Source of the DNA: Actinomycetota bacterium
Lineage (GTDB): Bacteria > Actinomycetota > Thermoleophilia > Gaiellales > Gaiellaceae
Reading direction: 5' to 3'
DNA: 16,409 nucleotides
NCBI GenBank assembly: GCA_013696185.1
Contig: JACCZA010000132.1
Span: 1 to 16,409 of the forward strand
A program made the position numbers and the translations under genes. Of this stretch, positions 1 to 5,920 are shown piece by piece; within the stretch, counting starts at the first letter, position 1, and each line of letters starts with the position of its first letter. The notes below the pieces were generated by a model, which saw only the letters and a list, made by a program, of their open reading frames with translations, was not told where the DNA came from and searched no databases.

Positions 1-2
1 TC

Positions 3-497
3 GAGGAGTTGCGCGGGCGCGGGATCCACCTGATCTCGCTGCTCGGGATCAAGGCCGACGCGCCGTGGCTCCTCGGCGGCGTCAAGTCGACGAGCTACGC
101 CGTCAACATGGCGGCCGAGGCGGAGGCACGCAGGCAGGGCGGCGGCGACGCCCTCTTCGTCGACGCGGACGGCATCGTGCTCGAGGGCCCCGTCACGAAC
201 GTCTGGTGGCGCCGCGGGCGCGAGCTCCGGACGCCGGGTCTCGACCTCGGCATCCTCGCCGGCGTGACGCGCGCGGCGCTGCTCGAGGAGGCCCCGCGGC
301 TCGACTACGAGGTGCGGGAGGGAGCCTTCGGCCTCGACGAGCTGCGGGAAGCCGACGAGGTCTTCACCTCGTCGTCGGTGCGCGAGCTGATGCCCGTCGT
401 GCGCCTCGACCGGCGCGTGGTCGGAGACGGCAGCCCGGGTGAGGCGGCCGGCGCGTTGCAGGCGGCGCTGCGCCGGGCGGCCGGCGGCAAGGCCTGA
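3..497 (+). CDS. Class IV PLP aminotransferase, C-terminal part (PabC/IlvE/D-amino-acid aminotransferase family)
   Basis: The gene is cut by the left window edge; about 164 C-terminal residues are visible, reading in the frame that begins at base 3. Fold-type IV PLP enzymes either transaminate branched-chain or D-amino acids or cleave aminodeoxychorismate to 4-aminobenzoate for folate synthesis. The visible hallmarks are the GVKSTSYAVN segment, whose Lys (bases 84-86) aligns with the Schiff-base lysine, then DALFVDADGIVLEGPVTNVWW with the conserved Glu before the phosphate-binding part, and the LAGVTRAALLEEA segment. The WRRG...L.TP pattern and the short C-terminus resemble aminodeoxychorismate lyase somewhat more than branched-chain aminotransferase, but substrate cannot be settled without the N-terminal half. 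A 60-bp gap and a promoter-like site separate it from the next gene, so it probably ends its own unit. Confidence 0.85.
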   Translation, partial: EELRGRGIHLISLLGIKADAPWLLGGVKSTSYAVNMAAEAEARRQGGGDALFVDADGIVLEGPVTNVWWRRGRELRTPGLDLGILAGVTRAALLEEAPRLDYEVREGAFGLDELREADEVFTSSSVRELMPVVRLDRRVVGDGSPGEAAGALQAALRRAAGGKA

Positions 498-529
498 CCG
501 GCTCTCTCGGGCTCGCGCACGACAGAATC

Positions 530-542
530 CGACTGCGAGTCG
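530..542. repeat. Short perfect inverted repeat ahead of the DUF1385 gene
   Basis: CGACT and AGTCG are exact inverted arms separated by GCG. The repeat lies just upstream of the TAACCT -10-like hexamer. It could be a small operator or chance in this GC-rich DNA; five-base arms are weak evidence. Confidence 0.25.
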
Positions 543-543
543 A

Positions 544-549
544 TAACCT
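544..549 (+). promoter_or_regulatory. Candidate -10 element (TAACCT) for a leaderless transcript
   Basis: TAACCT fits the TANNNT pattern of actinobacterial -10 elements and ends 8 nt before the ATG at 558. That places the transcription start at or within a base or two of the ATG. No convincing -35 is visible. The AAGGAG at 552-557 directly abuts the ATG with no spacer, so it cannot serve as a normal ribosome binding site for that start; a leaderless message resolves this. Confidence 0.4.
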
Positions 550-557
550 CGAAGGAG

Positions 558-1346
558 ATGGCGCGCGAGCGGATCCGCCTCGGCGGCATGGCCCTCCCGA
601 ACGGGGTGCTCGTGCACGGCCCGACCTCCTGGGCCTGCGCGGTGCGCCTGCCGGACGGCGAGGTGAAGGTCGCCTCCGCGCGCAAGCGCTTCGTCGCCTC
701 GGGCGTCCGCAACCCGCTCCTGCGCGGGCCCGCGCGGCTCCTCGAGGCCTTCTCGCTCCTCCCGGAGCTGCGCCGGGCGCTGCCCGAGGCGCGACTCCCG
801 TTCGAGCGGCCACAGGTGCTCGCCGCGATGCTCGGCTCGAGCGTCGCCGTCCGGCTCGTGCGCGGCTCGCGGCTCGGGCCGGCCGCCCAGGAGCTGATGA
901 GCGGCCTGCTCTCGCTCGCGCCGGCCGCCTTCGCGCTGCGTGGCGGGGAGCTCGCCGCCTACCACGGAGCCGAGCACGTCTCGATCGGGAGCTACGAGCA
1001 CGACGAGCCCCGCGCGCGGGAGCACGAGCGCTGCGGCACCCACCTCGTCGGGCCGATCCTCGCCACGACGGCGCTCGGCCAGTACGCGGCAAGCGCTCTC
1101 GTGCCGCCGCCGCTCCGCGCGCCCGCCCGGCTCGCCGCGCAGCTCGGCGCCGTCGCCGTCTCCACGGAGATCTTCGGCTGGATGACGCGCCATCCCGACA
1201 GCCGGCTCGCCCGGGCGCTCGCGAGACCGGGCCACGAGTTCCAGCACCGGCTCGCGACCGCGGAGCCCTCGCCCGAGCAGCTGGAGGTGGCGGAAGCGGC
1301 GCTCGCCGCCTGTCTCGGCCTGGAGCCGGGTGGCGACCGGGGCTAG
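558..1346 (+). CDS. DUF1385 family membrane protein
   Basis: This is a 262-residue DUF1385 protein, a family of predicted metal-dependent membrane proteins of unknown reaction, common in Gram-positive bacteria. The N-terminus GGMALPNGVLVHGPTSWA (residues 9-26) matches the family's opening block. The core carries YHGAEH (135-140), HERCGTH (156-162) and PGHEFQH (234-240), histidine- and glutamate-rich motifs that are likely metal ligands. It ends with the typical EPSPEQLEVAEAALAA block. Hydrophobic stretches lie near 83-100 and 164-205. The start at 558 is the only in-frame start upstream of the conserved block except ATG 588, and it is supported by a -10-like site at leaderless distance. Its 3' end overlaps the next gene by 17 bp, so it heads the operon that includes the NAD-salvage genes, though a functional link is only inferred. 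Confidence 0.85.
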   Translation: MARERIRLGGMALPNGVLVHGPTSWACAVRLPDGEVKVASARKRFVASGVRNPLLRGPARLLEAFSLLPELRRALPEARLPFERPQVLAAMLGSSVAVRLVRGSRLGPAAQELMSGLLSLAPAAFALRGGELAAYHGAEHVSIGSYEHDEPRAREHERCGTHLVGPILATTALGQYAASALVPPPLRAPARLAAQLGAVAVSTEIFGWMTRHPDSRLARALARPGHEFQHRLATAEPSPEQLEVAEAALAACLGLEPGGDRG

Positions 1347-2412
1347 AACCGCGCGGCTGCCGCCCGAGATCTTCGACCTGCCGGTCGAGAAGATGCGGGA
1401 CGGCTACTACACCGACGCCTACTTCAACCACGCCCGCGAGACGCTCCTCGCCGACGCGCGCCGCCCGCGCGTCGTGATGCAGGTCTTCCAGCGCAAGGAG
1501 GCCGTGCTCGGCGGCATGGACGAGGCGATCGCCATCCTCAAGCTCTGCGCGCACGACTGGGAGGAGCTGACGGTGCACGCCCTCTACGACGGCGACCGCC
1601 TGGAGCCGTGGGAGACCGCCCTCACGATCGAGGGCGACTACACGCTCTTCGCCCATCTCGAGACCGTCTACCTCGGCGTGCTCTCCCGGCGCACGCTGAT
1701 CTCGACGAACGTCACGAGGGTGCTCGAGGCTGCGAACGGCAAGCCCATCATCTTCATGGCGGCCCGCCACGACCACCACCGCATCCAGACGGGCGACGGC
1801 TGGGCGGCCTACGTCGCCGGCGCCACGATCGGCGCCACGATCGGCGTCACCTCGGACGCCCAGGCCTCCTGGTGGGGCGGACGCGGCGTCGGCACCGTCC
1901 CGCACGCCTTGATCGCGGCCTACGGCGGCAACACGGTGCTGGCCGCGACGAAGTTCGCCGAGTGGGCTCCGCCCGAGCTGAACGTGGTCGTGCTCGTCGA
2001 CTTCGACAACGACTCCGTCAGGACGTCGCTCGACGTCGCGCGCGCCCTCGGCGACAGGCTCTGGGGCGTCAGGCTCGACACCGCCGGCCAGCTCGTCGAT
2101 CGCTCGCTGTGGGGCGAGCTCGGAGACTTCGATCCCCGCGGCGTCAACCAGCGCCTCGTCTGGAAGGTGCGCGAGGGACTCGACAGCTCGGGCTTCGAGC
2201 GTGTCCGGATCGTCGCCTCGGGCGGCTTCAACGCCGAGCGCATCCACGCCTTCGAGGAGCTCGGCGTGCCGGTCGACTCCTACGGCATCGGCTCGTCGCT
2301 GATCCGCGGCGACAACGACTTCACCGGCGACATCGTCCTGACCGACGGCCTGGGGTCCGCGAAGGTCGGGCGCCGCTACCGGCCCAACCCGCGGCTCGAG
2401 CTCGTTGCCTGA
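1330..2412 (+). CDS. pncB: Nicotinate phosphoribosyltransferase (archaeal/Thermoplasma-type)
   Basis: The enzyme joins nicotinate to PRPP, giving nicotinate mononucleotide, the entry step of Preiss-Handler NAD salvage in the cytoplasm. The 360-residue product carries DGYYTDAYF (24-32), the region that binds the pyridine ring, FMAARHDHHRIQTGDGW (142-158), the GTVPHALIAAYGG block (188-200), and the phosphate-binding barrel end VASGGFNAERI (275-285) with SYGIGSSLI (307-315). The GT.PHAL form and the length resemble the Thermoplasma acidophilum-like branch rather than the longer Escherichia coli PncB. It starts with GTG inside the end of the DUF1385 gene and overlaps the following nicotinamidase gene by 8 bp, so the three are probably co-translated. 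A quinolinate phosphoribosyltransferase-fold relative with another base is possible, but the adjacent nicotinamidase makes nicotinate the likely substrate. Confidence 0.85.
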   Translation: MATGARTARLPPEIFDLPVEKMRDGYYTDAYFNHARETLLADARRPRVVMQVFQRKEAVLGGMDEAIAILKLCAHDWEELTVHALYDGDRLEPWETALTIEGDYTLFAHLETVYLGVLSRRTLISTNVTRVLEAANGKPIIFMAARHDHHRIQTGDGWAAYVAGATIGATIGVTSDAQASWWGGRGVGTVPHALIAAYGGNTVLAATKFAEWAPPELNVVVLVDFDNDSVRTSLDVARALGDRLWGVRLDTAGQLVDRSLWGELGDFDPRGVNQRLVWKVREGLDSSGFERVRIVASGGFNAERIHAFEELGVPVDSYGIGSSLIRGDNDFTGDIVLTDGLGSAKVGRRYRPNPRLELVA

Positions 2413-3046
2413 CTCCCCGCGGCGCATCCTCTGGGACGTCGACACGCAGGTCGACTTCATGCTGCCCGGGGGGAAGCTCTACGTCCCCGGCGCGGAGGAG
2501 ACCGCGCCCGCGATGGGACGGCTCGTGGCGGCGGCGCGGGCGGCAGGCCTCGTCCACGTCGCCTCCGCTGACGACCACGAGCTGACCGACCCGGAGATCG
2601 TCCCGGCCGAGCAGGCCGACTTCGTCGACACGTACCCGCCCCACTGCCTGCGCGGCACGGGGGGCGCCGAGCGCGTCCCGGAGACACGGCTCTCGGACCC
2701 GCTGCCCCTCGCCCACGTGCCCTTCCCGCCGGGGCTCGTCCCGGCGCTGATCGAGGGCCGGCGCGAGCTCCTGCTCCTGAAGAAGACCTTCAGCGCCTTC
2801 TCGAACCCGAACGCCGACCCGGTGCTCGACGCGCTCGATCCCGACGAGGTGATCCTCTTCGGCGTCGCCACGGACGTCTGCAACGACGCCGCGGTCACGG
2901 GCCTGCTGCGGCGCGGCCGCCGCGTCCTGTTCGTCGAGGACGCCTCGCGGGGACTCGACGAGGCCCGCGTCGCGGCCTGTACCGCGACCTGGCGCGAGCG
3001 CGGCGTCTCCTTCACGACCGTCGACGCAGTCCTCGCAGGGCTGTAG
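2405..3046 (+). CDS. pncA: Nicotinamidase-like isochorismatase-family hydrolase
   Basis: A 213-residue cysteine hydrolase of the isochorismatase superfamily, most likely converting nicotinamide to nicotinate and ammonia, the substrate of the enzyme encoded just upstream. The triad is visible: Asp13 in VDTQVDF, Lys116 or Lys117 in LLLKKTFSAF, and nucleophile Cys149 in GVATDVCNDAAV, the last preceded by the expected cis-peptide region. Candidate metal ligands are Asp56 and His58 in ADDHELTD and His80 in YPPHCLRGTGGAE, the latter strongly nicotinamidase-like. The canonical second His after the DxH motif is replaced (LTDPEI), a small deviation. TTG at 2405 is the only start before the catalytic Asp other than codons inside the core, and it overlaps the upstream gene by 8 bp. 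Pyrazinamide-type hydrolysis would be expected from the family. Confidence 0.82.
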   Translation: MPDSPRRILWDVDTQVDFMLPGGKLYVPGAEETAPAMGRLVAAARAAGLVHVASADDHELTDPEIVPAEQADFVDTYPPHCLRGTGGAERVPETRLSDPLPLAHVPFPPGLVPALIEGRRELLLLKKTFSAFSNPNADPVLDALDPDEVILFGVATDVCNDAAVTGLLRRGRRVLFVEDASRGLDEARVAACTATWRERGVSFTTVDAVLAGL

Positions 3047-3598
3047 GTGGACGAGCCGCCGCTTGCGGCCCGGGCGCGAGCCCTCGCGGCCGAGCACGGC
3101 TTCGGGCGCTCCTCGATCCCTCAGGTGGGTCGTCTCCTGCACGTGCTCGCCGCCGGGTGCGGCCGCGGGCGCGTGGCGGAGATCGGCACGGGCTACGGCG
3201 TCGCGAGCGCCTGGATCGCCGCCGCGCTCGACCCCGGCGTCCCCTTCGTCACGGTCGAGCTCGACGCGGAGCGGGCTGCCGCGGCGAGCAACCTCTTCCG
3301 CGACGATCCCGACGTCCGCGTGCTCGCCGGCGACTGGCGCGAGCTTCTGCCCGCAGAGGCGCCGTTCGACCTGCTCTTCCTGGACGGCGGCCACTGGAAG
3401 CACCGACCGGCGCAGGACGGGGAGGCCGCGGTGGCGCTCCTCGGGCCCCGCGGCACGCTCGTCGTCGACGACTTCACGCCTGGACGCCCCGGCCTCGACG
3501 AGGCGCGGAGCTTCCTGTTCGAGCACCCGCGCCTCGCGGCGGTCGAGCTCTTGGCGACGCCCGAGAGCGCGGCCATCGTCGCCGTGCGCACGCGCTGA
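3047..3598 (+). CDS. Class I SAM-dependent methyltransferase (O-methyltransferase-like)
   Basis: A 183-residue Rossmann-fold methyltransferase. Motif I is AEIGTGYG (44-51), the acidic ribose-binding residue is in VELD (70-73), and FLDGGH (111-116) followed by VVDD (139-142) resembles the catalytic and metal-binding part of small-molecule O-methyltransferases such as the catechol/caffeoyl-CoA type. The substrate is not evident. The GTG start lies immediately after the stop of the nicotinamidase gene (no spacer), so it is in the same operon. A role in nicotinamide or nicotinate N-methylation is tempting from context but nothing in the sequence supports it specifically. The gene ends 63 bp before the FtsH-like gene. 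Confidence 0.8.
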   Translation: MDEPPLAARARALAAEHGFGRSSIPQVGRLLHVLAAGCGRGRVAEIGTGYGVASAWIAAALDPGVPFVTVELDAERAAAASNLFRDDPDVRVLAGDWRELLPAEAPFDLLFLDGGHWKHRPAQDGEAAVALLGPRGTLVVDDFTPGRPGLDEARSFLFEHPRLAAVELLATPESAAIVAVRTR

Positions 3599-3661
3599 CG
3601 AGACATCGGGCCGACTGCCGGACGGGTTCAGCTTTCGACGCTCCCTGCCGATGGGTCCCGC

Positions 3662-5173
3662 GTGGACATCGCAGCCTGGTTCGACCGTGCCGGTGACATC
3701 GCGCTCACCTGGCTGCCGATCATCCTCTTCATGCTCATCGTGTACCTCCTGTGGCGCACGCTGCAGTACATGCCGCGGACGCGCTCGCACGCGCTCCAGC
3801 CCAACTCGAGCACGTCGGTCACCTGGGAGGACGTCGCGGGGGTCGAGGAGACGAAGGAGGAGCTGCAGGAGGTGGTCGACTTCCTCCGCTCGCCGAAGCG
3901 CTTCGAGCAGCTCGGCGCGCGCGTGCCCAAGGGCATCCTGCTCTACGGGCCGCCCGGCACGGGCAAGACGCTCCTCGCCAAGGCGCTCGCGAACGAGTCG
4001 GGCGCCGCCTTCTACTCGCAGAGCGCCTCGGCGTTCGTCGAGATGTTCGCCGGTCTCGGGGCGCTGCGGATCCGCAAGCTCTTCGCCGAGGCGCGCAAGA
4101 AGGCGCCGGCGATCGTCTTCATCGACGAGCTCGACGCGGTCGGGGCCGCGCGCACGGGTCACGGCTTCAACCGCGAGCAGGATCAGACGCTGAACCAGCT
4201 CCTCGTCGAGCTCGACGGCTTCTCGTCGCGCGAGCAGGTCGTCGTGATGGGCGCGTCGAACCGCCTGCAGGATCTCGACCCGGCGCTGCTCCGCCCCGGC
4301 CGCTTCGACAGGCAGGTGCTCGTCTCGCCGCCGGACGTCGCGGGGCGCGAGGCGATCCTCCGCGTCCACACGCGCGGCAAGCCGCTCGCCTCGGACGTCG
4401 AGCTGTCGACGATCGCGCGACAGACGGCCGGACTGACGGGCGCCGACCTCGCCAACATCGCCAACGAGGCGGCCATCTTCGCCGGGCGGCAGCGCCTTCA
4501 GTACATCCGCATGGCCGACTTCGACGGTGCGATGGAGCGCGTCGTCGCGGGCCTCCAGCAGCGGCGCGTCGTGACGGAGAAGGAGAAGCGGATCCTCGCC
4601 TACCACGAGGCCGGGCACGCGGTCATGTCCTTCCTGATGGGCGAGATGATGCCCGTGCAGAAGGCGACGATCGTCTCCCGCGGCCATGCGCTCGGCTACA
4701 CGCTGAACCTGCCGAGCGAGGAGCGCTACCTCCACACCCGGGAGGAGCTGATCGACATGATGAAGGTGTACCTCTCGGGCCGGGCCGCCGAGCAGGTCGT
4801 CTTCGGCCGGGTCACGAACGGCGCGGCGAACGACCTGGAGCGCGTGACGGAGCTGGCCCGGCGCATGGTGTTCGAGTACGGCATGTCCGACGAGGTCGCC
4901 TCGCGCACCCTGCGCGCCGACAACTACGCGCTCTCGGAGGAGACGAAGCGGCTGCGCGACTACGAGCAGGCGCGCCTGACCGACGACGCGTTCGCGGACG
5001 CGATCCGCCTGCTCGAGAAGCACCGCGCCTCGCTCGACCGCGTCGCGCAGGCGCTGCTCGAGAAGGAGACGCTCGTGCGGGAGGAGCTCGAGGCCCTGCT
5101 CGCGGACATCGAGCCGGAGTCGCGGTCGAGCGAGACGGTCGGAACGGTGCGCGCGCTGCCCATGCCCGACTAG
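3662..5173 (+). CDS. ftsH: Compact FtsH-family AAA+ membrane metalloprotease
   Basis: A 503-residue ATP-dependent protease with cytoplasmic AAA+ and zinc peptidase domains. Residues 15-31 form one transmembrane helix. Walker A is GPPGTGKT (96-103), Walker B FIDELD (153-158), the pore loop FVEMFAG (125-131), and the arginine-finger region RPGRFDR (211-217). The zinc site is HEAGH (315-319) with the third ligand Asp391 in NGAANDLERV. Usual FtsH is 600-700 residues with two membrane helices around a roughly 70-residue extracytoplasmic domain; here the second helix and that domain are absent, and the C-terminal tail is short. All catalytic residues are intact, so it should be active. GTG 3662 is chosen because it precedes the membrane helix closely; the Shine-Dalgarno signal is poor. 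Actinobacteria often carry a full-length FtsH elsewhere, so this may be a specialised paralog. Confidence 0.9.
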   Translation: MDIAAWFDRAGDIALTWLPIILFMLIVYLLWRTLQYMPRTRSHALQPNSSTSVTWEDVAGVEETKEELQEVVDFLRSPKRFEQLGARVPKGILLYGPPGTGKTLLAKALANESGAAFYSQSASAFVEMFAGLGALRIRKLFAEARKKAPAIVFIDELDAVGAARTGHGFNREQDQTLNQLLVELDGFSSREQVVVMGASNRLQDLDPALLRPGRFDRQVLVSPPDVAGREAILRVHTRGKPLASDVELSTIARQTAGLTGADLANIANEAAIFAGRQRLQYIRMADFDGAMERVVAGLQQRRVVTEKEKRILAYHEAGHAVMSFLMGEMMPVQKATIVSRGHALGYTLNLPSEERYLHTREELIDMMKVYLSGRAAEQVVFGRVTNGAANDLERVTELARRMVFEYGMSDEVASRTLRADNYALSEETKRLRDYEQARLTDDAFADAIRLLEKHRASLDRVAQALLEKETLVREELEALLADIEPESRSSETVGTVRALPMPD

Positions 5174-5192
5174 CGCTGCAGTCATAGTGCGC

Positions 5193-5221
5193 TTGACATG
5201 ACATCAGAGTGATGTCATAGT
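5193..5221 (+). promoter_or_regulatory. Vegetative-type promoter of the RHH-RHH-DUF4097 operon
   Basis: A perfect -35 TTGACA (5193-5198) is followed after 17 bp by CATAGT (5216-5221), four of six matches to TATAAT. The -10 ends 7 nt before the ATG at 5229, so the predicted first transcribed base is the A of the start codon: a leaderless message. This is the only textbook -35 element noticed in the window. Confidence 0.75.
5198..5218. promoter_or_regulatory. Palindromic operator within the promoter spacer
   Basis: Perfect 9-bp inverted arms ATGACATCA (5198-5206) and TGATGTCAT (5210-5218) flank GAG. The palindrome spans from the last base of the -35 to the first half of the -10, so a bound dimer or tetramer would block RNA polymerase. 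The tandem GACAT half-sites (5195-5199 and 5200-5204) fit ribbon-helix-helix proteins, which usually bind short repeated sites cooperatively. Both downstream regulators are ribbon-helix-helix proteins, so autorepression is the simplest inference. Confidence 0.75.
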
Positions 5222-5228
5222 CGACGCC

Positions 5229-5675
5229 ATGCAGCTCTCGTCCCATCTCGACGCGCTCCAGAGCGACCTCGGCGCACTCGCCGCGGTGGGCGACGCGCAG
5301 GCGGCCGAGGTCGCCCAGCGCATCAGCGCCGCCCTCGAGTCGTCGCTCCGCCTGCGCATGCTCGAGGCGGTCACCGAGGCTGCCCACGAGCTGAGCTCGC
5401 AGCTGCCCTCGGGCCGCGTCGAGGTGCGCCTCGCCGGCGGCGATCCCTCCCTCGTCTACGTCGAGGAGGCCGCGGCTCCCGGACCGGCGGGCGGGGACGA
5501 GGCCTACTCGGCCCGGATCACCCTCCGCCTCCCCGAGGGCCTGAAGGCGACGGTCGAGGCGGTGGCCTCGCGTCAAGGGGTCTCCGTCAACGCCTGGCTC
5601 GTGCAGGTGATCGGACGCAGCATCGACCCGCGCCCGCCCAGGGGCCGGCGCATCACCGGCTTCGCACGAAGCTGA
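5229..5675 (+). CDS. Ribbon-helix-helix protein with long helical N-terminus (HicB/Arc-like fold), probable autoregulator
   Basis: The 148-residue product ends in a ribbon-helix-helix DNA-binding domain: strand SARITLRLP (94-102), helix A about 103-115 and helix B about 119-131 (VSVNAWLVQVIGRSID). Residues 1-58 are alanine- and leucine-rich and probably helical, with a beta-like segment GRVEVRL (62-68) after them. The DNA-binding module of Arc/CopG/HicB proteins works as a dimer, and such proteins typically repress their own promoters; a palindrome sits in the promoter directly upstream. No Shine-Dalgarno sequence precedes the ATG and the promoter predicts a leaderless message. No toxin-like partner (HicA, RelE, PIN) is encoded nearby, so a toxin-antitoxin role is not supported. 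The downstream genes are a second RHH protein and a DUF4097 protein. Confidence 0.75.
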   Translation: MQLSSHLDALQSDLGALAAVGDAQAAEVAQRISAALESSLRLRMLEAVTEAAHELSSQLPSGRVEVRLAGGDPSLVYVEEAAAPGPAGGDEAYSARITLRLPEGLKATVEAVASRQGVSVNAWLVQVIGRSIDPRPPRGRRITGFARS

Positions 5676-5686
5676 AAGGAGCACCC

Positions 5687-5920
5687 ATGGCCATCTACTC
5701 CCTCCTGTTCGGCTCCGTGGCCTGGCCCGAGTCCGGCAGGCCGGCGCCCCGGGAACGGAGCGCCTCGTCCCCCGCCCGCACCGAGCGCCTCTCGCTGCGC
5801 GTGCCCGACGGGCTGCGCCGCCGTGTGGAGGCCTCGGCGAGGCTCGAGGGCCTCCCCTCCGAGACGTGGATCGTGCACGCGCTCGCCCGCAGCGTCGACC
5901 CCCGCCTGGACACGCCGTGA
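5687..5920 (+). CDS. Small ribbon-helix-helix protein
   Basis: A 77-residue protein whose C-terminal half is a ribbon-helix-helix domain: strand ERLSLRVP (33-40), helix A 41-53 and helix B about 57-71 (PSETWIVHALARSVDP). The N-terminus begins with a short hydrophobic stretch (IYSLLFGSVAW, 3-13) followed by an arginine/serine/proline-rich linker. The second half clearly resembles the C-terminal domain of the preceding protein (LPEGLKATVEAVA versus VPDGLRRRVEASA), suggesting an old duplication or heterodimer partners. A strong ribosome binding site AAAGGAG (5675-5681) lies 5 nt before the ATG, unlike the leaderless first gene. Its stop overlaps the start of the DUF4097 gene. Confidence 0.75.
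   Translation: MAIYSLLFGSVAWPESGRPAPRERSASSPARTERLSLRVPDGLRRRVEASARLEGLPSETWIVHALARSVDPRLDTP

Larger units (their letters stand above)
5181..5221 (+). repeat. Direct repeat GTCATAGT flanking the RHH operon promoter
   Basis: GTCATAGT occurs at 5181-5188 and again at 5214-5221. The downstream copy contains the outer part of the operator arm and the -10 hexamer. The upstream copy may be an extra half-site for the same repressor. Two 8-bp copies in 41 bp are suggestive rather than proof. Confidence 0.4.

Noticed and set aside
552..557. AAGGAG as ribosome binding site for ATG 558
   Set aside because: It directly abuts the ATG with no spacer, and the next in-frame ATG (588) is 30 nt away, too far and inside the conserved block; a leaderless start explains 558 better.
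364..5185. Very long open frames on the minus strand opposite the left-hand genes
   Set aside because: They lie antisense to well-identified proteins, are arginine/alanine/glycine-rich low-complexity translations with no family motif, and are expected in DNA with extreme third-position GC.
5866..5916. Longer start (GTG 5866) for the DUF4097 protein
   Set aside because: The extra residues are arginine/proline-rich and out of frame inside the RHH gene; GTG 5917 gives GTGA coupling and a family-like N-terminus.
5229..5920. HicAB or other toxin-antitoxin system
   Set aside because: The RHH domains look antitoxin-like, but neither partner is a toxin of a known type (no HicA double-stranded-RNA-binding-like fold, RelE or PIN residues); the third gene is DUF4097.
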